This document shows positions 35,492-49,601 of a DNA stretch of 64,000 bases, one piece after another. This DNA is from Morchella semilibera. Lineage: Eukaryota > Ascomycota > Pezizomycetes > Pezizales > Morchellaceae. Numbering within the stretch: position 1 is the stretch's first letter; every line of letters begins with the position of its first letter. A program made the translations under genes and the position numbers. Under the pieces are notes generated by a model. It was not told the DNA's origin and searched no databases. It saw only the letters and a list, made by a program, of their open reading frames with translations. The stretch spans positions 1,196,201 through 1,260,200 of the forward strand of contig CM018608.1 in NCBI GenBank assembly GCA_009192285.1, in the 5' to 3' direction.

Positions 35492-36514
35492 CGTGCGGTG
35501 GGTGCGGGTGCGGGTGCGTCGTTGACGTTCAAGGTTTGTCGTTTCGAGAGAGCGAGAGGTTGAGGTTTGAGTGGCTGTGTTTGGTATGTATGGCTGATTC
35601 ATGTATATGTGGCGGTGGCGATCATTGGCACCCAGTCAGATGTGAAATCTGAGATGTGATGAGTCGTATTTCCCCCATAGCCCTGTTCGTTGATCTCCTA
35701 ATAGTGAGGCCGAGTGACATTCCATGGATTGGACTGAAGGCTGTGCTTGCTTCCTACTGCTACCTACGTAAAACTCCTCTACCTCATCCTATGGGATTAT
35801 AATATGAACCACCATGACATCTACTCATACCAAACGTAATATAATGTAAATGACCTGTCGTAATTATCCCCATTACCAATTACCTTACACGATACGACGA
35901 CTCCCCACTTACCACCGTAGCATCTCTCCGGATTCACACAGCACAGCCCTGTCCCCTGTCCCCCCCGTATCCCATCTCTCGGGATTACTACACGTTGTGT
36001 ACCTATATGGTCATGTACAATATACATACCCTCCCACCGCCCCCCCCCCTTTTCCTCGGGGGAGAATCGGGTAAACAAAAAGCAGAAAAACAATAAACTG
36101 CACATTGCAAATCGATTCCCATACCCAGCCTCCCCCCCCCCCGAAAATCTGATCGCGGGAAAGCTTAAGGAGGGAGCTGTATCCTATCTTATCCTCTCCT
36201 ATCCCATGCCTTCACCCTCCCCCCTTGGAGTAGAGTACCCTGTCTGCCGTTCACTCAACCTTATTCTGCTTTTTTCCGCCTTTCGGGACTAGATTAGGCC
36301 CCATTTTCTTTCTTTCTTTTTTTGGGGGAGGGATGCAATCCAGCCAAACCTTGAAGGTCTATATATATATTTTTTCTATGATTACATGCACCATAAGACA
36401 GGCAGACAAAAAAATAACACCCACGGCCCTCTAACCCCATTACCCATTACTAGTACCCACTCCGCCCTCCCGCCTTCCCGCCACGCCACACCGCTCATTA
36501 CCCTCCCATTAAAA
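35492..36514. other. Intergenic upstream of uL16m, 3' of RFC5
   Basis: About 1 kb. The only features are AT-rich flank, C-runs at 36041 and 36131, and a tatatatatatat tract at 36361. No gene seen. Confidence 0.6.
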
Positions 36515-37918
36515 CTAAAACTCCAGCTCCATACCCATCAAATAGCCCTCCAAAATCCTCAAAAACTTCGCCACAAACGCCTCAAGGTGGAAAATAACCT
36601 TGCTGCCAATGTGTATCCTATGCTCGTAGAAGGCACTCCATTTGATAACTTCGGCCTTGAGCGCGTCATCGATGCGCGAGATCAGGCGGAACGTCAATAT
36701 CTTGAGGATCACCGTGGCGGGGATGCAGTGCGTCAGCAGGTCGTAGAACTTTGCACGGACGGCGAGGATGCGTTGCGGCGTGTGATCGGCAAGGAGCTCA
36801 TCGGCGATTTGGTGGATGAGGACTTCATAGTCTGGGGGTGGGATGGGGGTGCGCGGGGTGACAGTTTCACTATGGGGGGAGGGGTTTGTTAGTGATCATG
36901 TTCTGGTACTGGTACTCGGGATTTAGGGGAGGGATGGGGGGTCATGGTAGGATGGGGGTGGTTAGAGTGGTATGATAAAGGTGGACTCACTTCTGTGCAT
37001 ACACCGCCTCAAACATCAACAGCGCCCTCCTCAGGTTCCTCCCGCTCTCCTCCGCGATCCTAACCGCCAGCGCCTCCTCCCACTTCAACTTCTCCACGCC
37101 CGCCACATACTTCATAACCTTCACCATCTCCTCCGCGCTCGGTGCCGCAACCCTCACCAGAAGCGTCCTACTGCGGATCGGCGCAATAATCCCCGCCGTA
37201 CTGTTGGCCACCAGCACCAGCCTCAAGTTCGGTGAGTACTTCTCCATTGTGCGCCTCAGCGCCGCCTGGGCATCGCGGGTGAGCGCATCAGCCTCGTTGA
37301 TGACCACAACCTTGAAGCGCTGCTTCGCGCCAATGTCCACCTGCTGCGTCTGCGCAACCTCCTTGAGCAGCGACTGCACGACGACACGGTCGTAGTTACC
37401 AACGTCGCTAGGAGTGATCTCGAGGTGGTAGTTGGACGAAACAACAGTGAACTCGACCTTGCGGTTTGTAGTTGTCTGGAATTGACGGCTGTCGACGCGG
37501 ATCCTTTCGACAGAGGGGCCGTACAGCTCCTTGAGGGTTGCAACGATGCGTGTCTTTTTGCCCGCACCCGAGGGGCCGTAGACGAGGAGGTGGGGGAAGT
37601 CTCCGGATTGTGCCTGGGGAGAGTTAGTGGGAGGGCATAGTAAAGGGGGGGGGAGGGGGGGTCTACGAGTGCTTTGAGCCTTATGGAGAGGCCTTCGTGG
37701 TACTATTGTTAGGCCGATGCTGTCAGCTGGGAGGGGTTCTGTAGGAATTGATTACTGCCTCCACTGCCGAGCGCGCATGGGCTCAATTCATCCATTCATT
37801 GATTCATTGATCCACTCACTCCAGCCCGGTAGGCTGGCCAGCAAGATCAATTAGGTTTTCTTGCACTCACATGTAAAGCCTCGAGGGACCGTGGTCTGTG
37901 TTTATCCACGTATAGCAT
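36515..37918 (-). CDS. RFC5: Replication factor C subunit 5 (human RFC3-type small subunit)
   Basis: Small subunit of the PCNA clamp loader, also used in checkpoint clamp loaders. Exons on the minus strand: 37918-37871, 37613-36991, 36869-36515. Phases are 0 and 2, intron 1 is 257 nt, and the product is 341 residues. The start MLYVDKHRPRSLEALH is the canonical RFC box I. The P-loop is the subunit-specific variant GPSGAGKKTRI. The Rfc5 hallmark VVSSNYHLEITPSDVGNYD follows. Walker B is degenerate (VVVINEADALT), then AQAALRRTMEKYSPNLRLVL. The sensor region reads IAPIRSRTLL rather than SRC. The C-terminal collar is intact to MGMELEF. Confidence 0.97.
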
Positions 37919-39945
37919 TCTGTGCAAGGCAGAGCAGGGATATAAGCCTTTTATTTATTTATTTTTATTTGTTTTTATTTGTTTTTTAATAAACCGTGAT
38001 GCTGGCTGTCAGAATTTTCCCCAAGTACTAGAAACGAGATAATCCTAACTTGTAGGGGATAGTGCTGGGTGTTGTATGCTGCGGCCGGAGGAGGGAGGGA
38101 AAGGAGGAGGCGGTCTTGTTAATATTGGGTTTTAATCAAGATCTGTGAGGCGCGTTCGTTTGTCTTGTCGTTTGTCGTTTGTCGTGATTGTATTCGTGGT
38201 CATAAGTAAGGTAAAAAAAAAAAAAAAAGTGGTGGTGGTGGTCAAGGTTACAACTTGCAACGTATAGCACTCAACAGGGGAAGGGGTGGAGGCTCTGTTC
38301 TGTTCTGTTCGTTCCCGATGTTCAGGTTCAGTTCAGGTTCAGTTCAGGTTCAGGTTCAGGTTCAAAAATTTTAATCCAGGGCCAAGTCGTCGCCGCGCCT
38401 GTCACGGGGCAACGCGTAAAGTACAAGGCAAGGCCGTGTTAGCCAAGATTAATAATATATGAACGCGTTCACAGCCACCCCCAAAATTCAACCCCTAACC
38501 CCATCCACACAAGCCCCATCAATGATCATCGATCATCCCATCCCCCCATCCCATCCCAGATTGTGGCGCACAAGTGACTCGTAGTGACACAGGATGTAAC
38601 ACCATAATGGGAGGCAGAACATGATGTCAATCACCGCCCCGAATCCGGCCGGCCAACCCCCAAAACCCAGCCCAATCACAGGGCTTGCTTGTCCAACAGG
38701 GTCCATCCGACCGGACTACCCCTACCCTGGAAGCCTTAGCTTCTTCGTCTTCGGCCGACATGTCAAAGCCTTCTCGAAATCTCCGCCGCCGCCGCCGCCG
38801 ACGACGCCGGTGGAGGAGAGGATGGGGAGTGGGGGGGGGGGATGTATTTTGTTTGTTTGTCTTTGTAATTAAAAAGTATTCTAGGCTAGATCTGTGTATT
38901 CTACTGCCACCCTCACTCAGGCCGGACCCCTCACCACCCTAATTTACAAAGGGACTGCAAATGTCCCATTTCATACCCTTACAGCGCTGGCATTGCATTT
39001 GAGTTGGTAGTAGTGGTTGTAGTGTTAGAGTGGGAGTTCCCGGTGGGTGGAGGAGATGCACTTCCATGGCCACCTCCATGGAAGCATAGGCTAGACAGGG
39101 ACCTACTCTATGTATAATTAAGAAGTGTTGGGACACAGTAATAATAATAATCAATAAGGGGAAAGGTCGCTCGCTACTTTTACAAAAAAGAAAAGAGAGA
39201 AAGAAAGAAAGAAAAGAAAAAAAAAAGGGAGCGATTACAGAGCAGAGCCTTCTTTTTCTCGGTATCGGGAGCATACACAGCAGGATCGGAGAGCTCGGAT
39301 CATAACCAAACAGCACTTTTCCTTCATGCAGCGCCTACAACAAAAAGCAATAAACCACAGCCTATTAAATCTAGTAAAAAAGCCAAAAGTGAAAGATAGA
39401 AAGAGAAAAAAAAAAAAAAAAGCCTTCCATCTCGAACCTACAAATCTCCCCCCCCCGGGCGGAGCAAGGTGCCGTTAATTTGGGGAAAAAGAACCCAAGA
39501 AGACAAACAGAGGCGGGCTTGGCATGCGTTCTCCTGCAGCTTTCGCTTTTCCGGCGTTGTTACTGCTGCGCCCCTCCACCAAGGTCTCACACTCACTTGC
39601 TTGCGAAACCCCGATGAGAGAGCGGAGCGAGAGACATTTTGCTGCGCAAGCAAGTGACAGTTGGTTAGACTCTGTTCGTTGGCTGAGCTATTGGGGAGGG
39701 TTTCGGACTCGTAGTCCGTTCTGAAGCTTCTTGACAGCTTATAAAACTTGTCTCCCCCGTCCAGACAACCCTCCAGACATCAAACTCAAGAAAGTTCTTG
39801 CAGCGCTAAGCTAAACACTTAACCCAACACCACCCCCTCCATCTCTCACTATATAAACCAAACCACAAACCACTACCAACACCACCACAACAAACAACCT
39901 TCTCCACTAAAAAACCTTAACCTCATCCTAGATTCAATCCTCGCA
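37919..39945. other. Intergenic between divergent RFC5 and calcipressin genes
   Basis: About 2 kb. A18 run at 38213-38228. Hexamer TTCAGG/TTCAGT tandem at 38321-38364. CCG triplets at 38782-38800 inside open frames of 80-85 codons without family signature. AAAG-rich tract at 39185-39230. The 150 bp before 39946 is CA-rich leader. Confidence 0.55.
38281..38364. repeat. GTTCAG/GTTCTG hexamer-pentamer tandem
   Basis: TTCTG units at about 38296-38311 are followed by alternating GTTCAG and GTTCAGGTTCAG units to 38364, a small minisatellite about 400 bp upstream of RFC5. Confidence 0.75.
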
Positions 39946-40794
39946 ATGGAGTCTCCTCAGCAATCACCCCAGCTTGCTCCTACTAGTCCTACAAGATCAA
40001 GGCCCTCGTCCAGAGGCTCCCAACTTACTTTGGATCTTTCCAACATTCCCCCACTCACCCAGCCAGCCGTCCCCACCAACACTCTCCTCATCACCGTAAG
40101 TCACTCGACCCTCATCTCCAACTCGATCAACGAGATAGAATTTAAGCTAACCCCAAATTTAGAACCTAATGAACCCCGAAATCTTCAACCCCGCTCACCT
40201 CCAACAACTTCGCACAATCATTGACGCCTCCGCCCCCGTCGTCTCCTGGTCACCCCTCAAGTCCTTCCGCCGTGTTGTTTGCTCCTTCTCCAGTACCGAG
40301 GATGCAATCACTGTTCGTCAAGCTCTCGATTGCGAAGCGATCATGGGCGATCGTACCCGTGTCTACTTCGGAGAACACACACCTGTCCAACCCGTTGACC
40401 AGCACCTCCAGGCACCGGAGAGCAAGAAGCTCTTCTTCATCTCCCCGCCACCTTCCCCGCCACATGGATGGGAGATCAAGAACGAGGAACCCCCAAATGC
40501 CACCATTGTTGCGGAGGACTTGGCTCACGCACTTGCGAAATTGAGCTGCAACACCAAGCCTTACAACAAGGATAGCGATGAGGTCGGAACTAGCCCCGGG
40601 GGTTTCAGGAGGCCGAGAAGCGCGAGCTCGGTAGTATTGTTCGAACCTGAGGAACAGGAGGATGGAAGTCAATGCCAGCCATCTCGGTAGATGACTACAC
40701 GGATTCGGGCGACGAGAGGTCACCCGTTGAAATTGTTGCACCTACTACTTTCCACACTCAGAGGCCCCCAGTTGAGCTTATTAACGACGCTTAG
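39946..40794 (+). CDS. Calcipressin (RCAN-type calcineurin regulator), frame break near the C-terminus
   Basis: Regulator of the phosphatase calcineurin. Exons: 39946-40095 and 40163-40794, with a 67-nt intron at phase 0 (TLLIT / NLMNPEIF). An RRM-like N-terminal domain (AHLQQLRTIIDASAPVVSWS, LKSFRRVVCSFSSTEDAITV) is followed by the diagnostic calcipressin motif FFISPPPSPPHGWEIKNEEP. As written, the frame stops at 40690 (225 residues). The conserved tail resumes one frame over as MPAISVDDYTDSGDE and ends RPPVELINDA at 40794. One base added near 40668-40672 gives 260 residues. PAISVD resembles a calcineurin-docking PxIxIT site, so the break would remove it. Error is more likely than truncation. 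Confidence 0.92.
40665..40673 (+). other. Single-base frame break in calcipressin gene
   Basis: At gaagtcaatgcc the upstream frame reads EDGSQ then stops at CQPSR. The frame starting ATGCCAGCC stays open and encodes the conserved tail. No intron can fit between them, and the run is not a long homopolymer. Confidence 0.75.
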
Positions 40795-43700
40795 ATCATC
40801 GTCCTTCTTTCTTTTCTAGCATTGTTTCTTTCTCTTTCTTCATACAGGGGTACGGCGCGGTATTCGGATAATCACTAGGAATAATCAGAGGAGTTTTTTG
40901 AGTCTTTTTTTCCCTTCTTTTTTTGCTCATCATTTCCTTTCTTCTTCTGCTTCAATACTGTCTGTAAATACTAGTTTAAAAGCTTTTTTTCCTTTTTTAT
41001 TATTTCCATCTTTGGGAGGAGCTTGTTTTCTTTCTTTCCTAAGTCTATTATTGGTCAGCTAAGGCTTCATACTTGAATTTAAGAGCTATATATCCCGAAG
41101 CCTCGTACAAGAAAAGCCATTTCGTGACGTCCTTCATGTTTGCTATCCCATCCAATGCGCAGTTGCCACAAACATTGCGTCATCGGGTCTGACCCAGGCT
41201 CACCGTATGAACCCAGCTTAGTGAGCGACCAATGATCGAGTTGCATGAACTTTCCGCCCAAGGCATTGGTCAGAGCTGGACTCGGGGGGCGACTTGTAAG
41301 CGAGTGATGCGGCGTGATGCAAACATTATTCGGATGGCAGCAGGAGTGGCCTCTTTTGCATGTTTGGTCAAGGGGGGGAGGTCTAATTGCGATGTGCCTT
41401 TCGGATACTCTACTTAGAGTCGGACCAGAGTAGGCACTGGGCGGCTGCTGAACTGAAACCTCAAGCTGAGGAAGGGCTGGAATTGAGTATTGCGGCTTAG
41501 TCACCACTGAGGTGTCTAGGACGCTCTTGGCGGTGGGCTCACAGATAGATCATTGGTAGTAGGTGAACCCCCACCCCCCCCCCCTCTATTTCTAATTCCT
41601 AGCCTTAGATGGGGGTATAATCGGTAATAGTATTTAGGCTCCTTATCAGGGGTGGATACATCTATGAGGCCTCCGAATATGAAGCGTGATTCAGAGACTG
41701 AGGGCTCAGAATGCCACCGTATCCACTAGGAACGCCGGTCCTTCGAATACCGCCCATGGTATAATGAGTACACCTAAACTACTCTCACTGTTCCTCATGC
41801 GTACGTCTCTCGGCTTTAGCTAGCCTTATAGGTCGAAACCTGAGGGGCGTTCTCAGTGTGTTTGTTGTTTGTTTTATCAATTGCATACTTTGAGAATTTC
41901 AGGATCTCTAGCGTGGCATGGCGATTGTGCGCAGGGAATTTCACAGCTGAGTATTGGGACGAACTTGCCTAGCTGTAGAGACTGTACTGTACAAACTGCT
42001 ACCCCGGTAGGATCCAGTCCAGATATAGATACATGCTCTCCCCGCATTGACTCTATGGATAGATCTCTACGCCCTAGACCCATTTTCCGTGGCACGTGCA
42101 CCCAATTGAGCTTGGGCATGGGTGAGCTTGCAAGCAAACCTGGAAATGGACAGTCTCAGTGGATGATGACAGCGATTGAGGAGACTAAAGAGGGGGACGG
42201 CGGGCCAATCAAAGTAAAACTATGAACTGGCCGGCCAGTTTTTGCTGACGACGTTGGCCATGGAGGAAAGTGTTATTAATTGCAAACTACATGCAGTGTC
42301 TTAAACTTTATTTCTTTTTTCCTCTTCCGTTTAGTAACAAAAACTGCACTCCCATTTACCGTATCCAGGCACCATGAGAAAGGGTGGCATTTTGCATAAT
42401 GTCTAATATACCCGGTGCTAATTGACCGGGCTTTTACCAGCAGATCGAGCTAGAAATCGATTTTTTTTCCCCTTCTTTTTTTTTTTTTGCACAACCTTGG
42501 GCGGACTTTTGCGCCACCTGCTTGCAAAGATCTAGAATTTCCATTGTGGGGGGCGGGGGTTCCATCAATCTAACGTTTTAAGTATTTCTACATATATATA
42601 CCCTGTTCATCATTAACAGCTTGGTCACTCCGGAAGTATTGAATTGTCAAGACCTGGTGCCGAGGCCGAGGAGACATGTCCCGCTCGGCAGCAAACCCGG
42701 TCGGACGGGAGGGATCCAGAAAGGGTTTTCTCCCTCAAAACGTGCCAAACAAAAAAATATATCTGGTTACATTGTGTAACTCAAAAACCCGTGCTTCATG
42801 CTTCTGGTGATATATAGATCGTTTAACGTCTATCGTCCCAAGATCCATGGTGGTGATTTAGATTTGGGCCAAGGAATTTCTCTGTACGATGACGCCAACC
42901 AGGGTTTATTATTATCTACTGTATGTAGGTACTGGTAGGAATAGCCCGAATAGATATAAACAGACAGACGTCTGCTCATTGGTCACCAGGCACCAGCCCC
43001 TGGCCCACGAACAATGCAGAACAATTCTTCAAAGCTTGGTATGCTATTTTGACTGTATCCTTTGTCGCCGGTAAGGGCGCTGCTGAAGTGAAAACGGCAG
43101 GTGCCGTAACAAACGGATCCTACGGCGTATCCTACCTTCGGCTCTCAGTTAGTAGAAAGGTTCGAGTTCTCAATACCTAACTCCATCTGGGGAATGCGTT
43201 TAAATGCTTGCACAGCTGAGGTGGCAGGTGTGGTGGTGGGTGTTGTTATTTCAACAGGCCAGCAGAGGTGGAAGGGACTAAACACGAGACTACCTCTGAT
43301 CATAATTCTCAGTAGATTTCAGACAAGACAAGATACTGGCAGTTCCCGCCTCAAACAACGCTATTTGAAGATGGTTAGAAAGTGCCGAGTGATGATTCAT
43401 GATCCAAAACCGTTATGCGTTACGGTTCTCTATGATGTACATACACATATAGTCACCAGATATACTTTCTCCGGGGGTATTATTTTTGTGTATAGGGGAG
43501 GACCCTATCACAAATACACTTCTAGCAACAACGGGAACGCTGGTTAATACATGTATGTAGTTAGATGTATGTACATGCGTAACTTAGCGTTGGGGGGTAT
43601 GCGAGTTGGTCGGATGATCAGACCAAGTACCAAACTGTAGAGAGAAGTGCAACTTGACGAGGATTTCGTTGTTTAACGAAGTAACGAAAACTGTTAGTTG

Positions 43701-44704
43701 TCAAATGCCGTTATAGTTCGACAGCAGCCATTTTATGCGCCCCGGTAACTGCGCACGTGGCTAAGTGACATGATTATGTTGTCTCACCCTTGGTACGTTA
43801 GAAACACATAACCTTACATCAGGCACGTATTGGCTTTGTTTAGATAAGTAATAATTGCGAGCACAGCTGCCGGTGTACCCCACAACATATTTACCTACTG
43901 GGGTGACAGTTCTTCTTAAAGAAATAACTACAGATGGCTTAAATGCTGCTTGCACGCACCTATCTGTGATTATTTGATCTCGAATGATCTCTGCTGATTG
44001 TCCCAGACCTGTCAAAAATAGGGGTGATAGGGACAGACCTATTAGAAGACCTTTCGGACCCAACGCTTTCAAGTTAACAGCAGAGGCCATGAACAAGCCT
44101 CCGATCAGAAAACCAGGCAAAGCTCTGGACTGCTTAGATTTACAAATACCCTGTACAGCTTTGAGAAATCAATACAGGAAAAATGGCTGAGCTCGTGTTA
44201 GTTTCACCAACTTCTAACCATCAATCTTAAACTTCATAGTTATTCCTACCTCTAATACCACCGACCCCCCGGCTCGATGGTAGATGAAAGAGAGACATTA
44301 AGAACATTGAAACTTATATAATGATAACTTGTACGCACCTTTCTCAGGCCTGGCCCCAGTACCATGCCTGTTATATATGTTCGCTGCAAACTTTTATATT
44401 GTAAAACAAAAACAAAAACAAAAACATCATAGGAAGCCAACATTGAACAAAATGGGGTTAAGAACACCACACGTCTTCCAATATCCTGTGCTGACTCAAG
44501 TGTACTTGTCGGAGTGGAACTCGAGTGCCGCATGCTGTTGAATCTAGGAACTCTGAAAGAAAAAACACGAAATGAAAAACGCCCCACATAAAACAGAAAC
44601 AAAACATAGCCTTCAGTAGAGTTGGGTATTGTCAAGCTCTTTCTTCTCCTGGCAGGCTTAGAATATGTCCCATATGGCCCTGTATTGCGCGCGCATTAAC
44701 TCGA
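40795..44704. other. Long intergenic stretch
   Basis: About 3.9 kb with no supportable gene. C-run at 41570-41585, T-run at 42474-42489, the 16-bp perfect palindrome AACTGGCCGGCCAGTT at 42225-42240, TACATGTA at 43548, and AAAAAC units at 44402-44426. Open frames of 80-120 codons at 41079-41507, 41869-42225 and 43761-44120 show no known motif. Confidence 0.55.
44402..44426. repeat. CAAAAA hexamer microsatellite
   Basis: About four AAAAAC units (acaaaaacaaaaacaaaaac) with no associated gene. Confidence 0.75.
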
Positions 44705-45514
44705 CTACCGACTGACGCTGCTGCGGTCGACTGCCTCTTGTAGCTCTGGCCTACCCATAACCTTGAAACATTTGGTAGCCTCCTCGTATGTCAACCAGGT
44801 GCGCCTCCGCTTATGCATCTCCGGCCATTCCGATTCCTCCTTATCTACCTTGAACTCAAAGAAGTAATATAACGAGCGCTGTACTCGCTTTTCGGGTACT
44901 ATTGGGCGGGGATCCTTTATTTCACCGAGTGATCTCGTGACCTTTCCAGTAATGCCAGCCTCTTCCCAAGCTTCACCTACAATGAAAAGGCGCATCGAAT
45001 TAGCATATTGCTCTTTAGATACTGTATATGGGGAGATCATAAAGCAGCAGCACAGAAAAACAAAATCCGGCTAACGCCGCCCCGGAGGTTAGGCAGGATA
45101 TGAAGAAAAAGAAAAGAAAGGGTTTTCGTACGAGTTGCAGCGTCTTCCGGATCGGCTTCATCCGTCTCGTAGCCGCCTTTGGGCAAGACCCAGTGGTTCT
45201 TACGGTTTGTTGATTCAACGACAAGAACTTTTTTCTTATCTGGCGAAACCGCTACAACACCCGCAACGAGACGTGATCCGTCGGGTGCATATCCTGGAAA
45301 TATCATAACGTGAGCAACAAGCTCTTATGCAATTTGGGATAAAACAATAAATCGAAGGACTCTGAGTTTGCGCTGGATTTTTATATTGGCGAATAGGATA
45401 CATACTTTGCTTGACTCTCCCAACGCGGGCCTGAAAAACTATATCTCAGTATATGCACATATAGCAGTAAATTCTTGAGTAAGAACCGACCTCCATGGAT
45501 CGACTGTGAGCCAT
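44705..45514 (-). CDS. APS1: Diphosphoinositol polyphosphate phosphohydrolase (Nudix, Aps1/Ddp1 type)
   Basis: Cytosolic Nudix enzyme expected to cleave diphosphoinositol polyphosphates and diadenosine polyphosphates. Exons on the minus strand: 45514-45491, 45430-45406, 45293-45132, 44976-44705. Phases are 0,1,1 and the product is 160 residues. The first two exons are tiny (24 and 25 nt) and encode MAHSRSMEARVGRVKQ. SRLVAGVVAVSPDKKKVLVV and HWVLPKGGYE lead into the Nudix signature, residues 56-79, with REAWEEAGI intact. The first glutamate position of the generic Nudix box is Ala63, as tolerated in fungal members of this subfamily. YYFFEFKVDKEESEWPEMHK and RRRTWLTYEEA are typical of the DIPP subfamily. 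Confidence 0.94.
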
Positions 45515-47540
45515 CTAAAGTTGACTTGGCTTTTACTACTAGGTAGGGTAGAGAGATACGGCAAGCCGGTTTCAGTGGCGTGGCCTTTCTTCTTTGATGG
45601 ATTGTTGATGAGGGTTTATAAAGCAGGACTCAACCCTATTCAGGTCGCCGCACAATAAATTGGCAGGTGGGGGTGAGAACAATGCTCTTTTGTTTCAAGA
45701 CGAGGGGGGAGCTTGAGAGCCGGATGGTTCCCGGCGCGGCGGAGGGATATGTTATGGACGAGACGAACCGGTCAAGACGACAAAAGACTAAGAGGATAGA
45801 TGGGATTCTCTATATAGCGAAATTTTGTCGTAGAGAAGAGAAAGTTTCGCTGATGGAACTACGGATCCGGAGACATCATACTGCGTGGAGGGCGGGTCTG
45901 TGGAGATGGCCATGAAGGGGAACGGAAAGGTACCTTCATGCTTTATACGGAGAAGGAGGAAGAAGGAAGTGCAACTTTAATCTTTGTGCAGCATGATGGA
46001 CAGAATCTGTTCCATTCGATCTCTTGCTCTGACTTCTACCCTCTCGTGCTCTATCAATATCCTCACACCCCTCGCCCTCGCATTGTCCTTGGTTTGATTT
46101 TTCTTCCCCTCCACTCCTGCAACCCCCCCTCACTCCCCTTTAGGAACAGCACGGCCAGTGAGATGATTGACAGCAAACAGAAGCAGTCTGGTGCTGTCTG
46201 ACACTGCCTAACATGGGGAGTAACTGAGTGTGTCCTCAATTTCGTTCGAACGGGAAGGGAAGAACCTCGTCGGACGTGGGTTGGATTACCTTCTGCCGTA
46301 GTAGGCTGTAGGTTAAAAAAGTGAGATCGAACTGTCTTGCCTTTGCGCCGCCGCCGCTCGTATGTACCCGCTAAGCATGATGGTACTATGTACGTAGGGT
46401 CGGCCCCAATCAAGCTACTCTGGCGATGGGAACGAGATGGAGGAATTGGCTGGGCAGTAATGCAAGCAGGGTTTAGAGATCTGGAAAGAGCGGCCTCACA
46501 AAAGCCCAATGGTAAGATTCATATGGGTTATGGGTGTGTTGAAAACGAAACGGCCTCGGACTTGAGGTTCGGATTCAACAGCAAAGAGGGGCAGTTCTAC
46601 TCTCAGCAAGGATGAATATACCACAGGGTCATTCTTTTTTTCGCTACCATTCGGTAAGAACCACGCGATGAAAACAACAACATGCGTACTACATACATGT
46701 CGGCAAGTAGACGAAACTACTATCTTGGTTTTTTTTTTCCGTTTCTTATTTCAACTCCTCTGCTGTTAGTCTTGGCACAGTATCTTGGTAGGTTCTTATC
46801 TGGGGAAAGAAAGAATTCCTCCCATGTGCAACGGCGTGTGGGTTTACTTGACACCTTCTGTTGAGTTCCCTCCCGCAAGCGTGTTACCAGAGCACAAGCA
46901 AAACAAATCTTCCGGGGGATTGGGTGGGATATTCTCCGCCACGATAACTACATGTATGTCGTCAGGGCCCCTTACCATTGTGTCTTGCTTCTTGTTTGTA
47001 CATCGAGGACTTGAATTGGAGAGTTAAATCAATGTTCGATCTACCTTAGATCTACAATAAAGATGGAGATTGAGCACATGTGGGAAAAATAAAATAAAAT
47101 AAAGCTCAGTAGGAACAACTGGAGTTTACAGGTAGCATTTTGAACTCATTGTCAGGTGTTTGCAGGCCGTCTACAATATTGTCTGATAGCCTTTAGAGTC
47201 ACATCATGGGCGTTCTTCCCCACTCATTAGCTACAGGCAGTTGAATGAGGCATACATATTGTGCCTTACCGCCACTTCTATCCCGAGTTTCCTCGATCCT
47301 CACCCCTCTATCGGAAATTCAAAGCAGCATCCAACCTCTTCTCACCGACATACTCCATTTCTCGATCCACTATTGACGTTGTAGCCTCAACTCTCGTGTT
47401 ATTACTCCTCTTCCTCTTCCTCAAGGGCCTTTCCCTTTCCCAAGAGCCCTCGAGCCCACTCTTACCCGTTCCCCCCTCCAATTGATTTATTCCATAAAGC
47501 GCAACAAATCGGCGAGAACCAACCTATCTACATGTATGCA
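45515..47540. other. Intergenic between divergent APS1 and ATE1
   Basis: About 2 kb. TACATGTA at 46949 and at 47529, only 12 bp before the ATE1 start chosen here. No supportable gene. Confidence 0.55.

Positions 47541-49601
<2,061 letters not shown>

Noticed and set aside
36386-36892. 168-codon plus-strand open frame
   Set aside because: Shadow of RFC5 exon 3, which has matched phase and conserved sequence on the minus strand.
38621-38942. Overlapping 83-85 codon frames with Pro/Arg runs
   Set aside because: The runs come from a CCG triplet repeat. No conserved residues or splice sites.
43150-43190. Possible tRNA T-loop (ggttcgagttc)
   Set aside because: No acceptor stem, D-arm or anticodon arm could be folded around it.
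43761-44120. 119-codon minus-strand open frame with a hydrophobic start
   Set aside because: No family signature, no flanking exons of matching phase, and surrounded by non-coding DNA.
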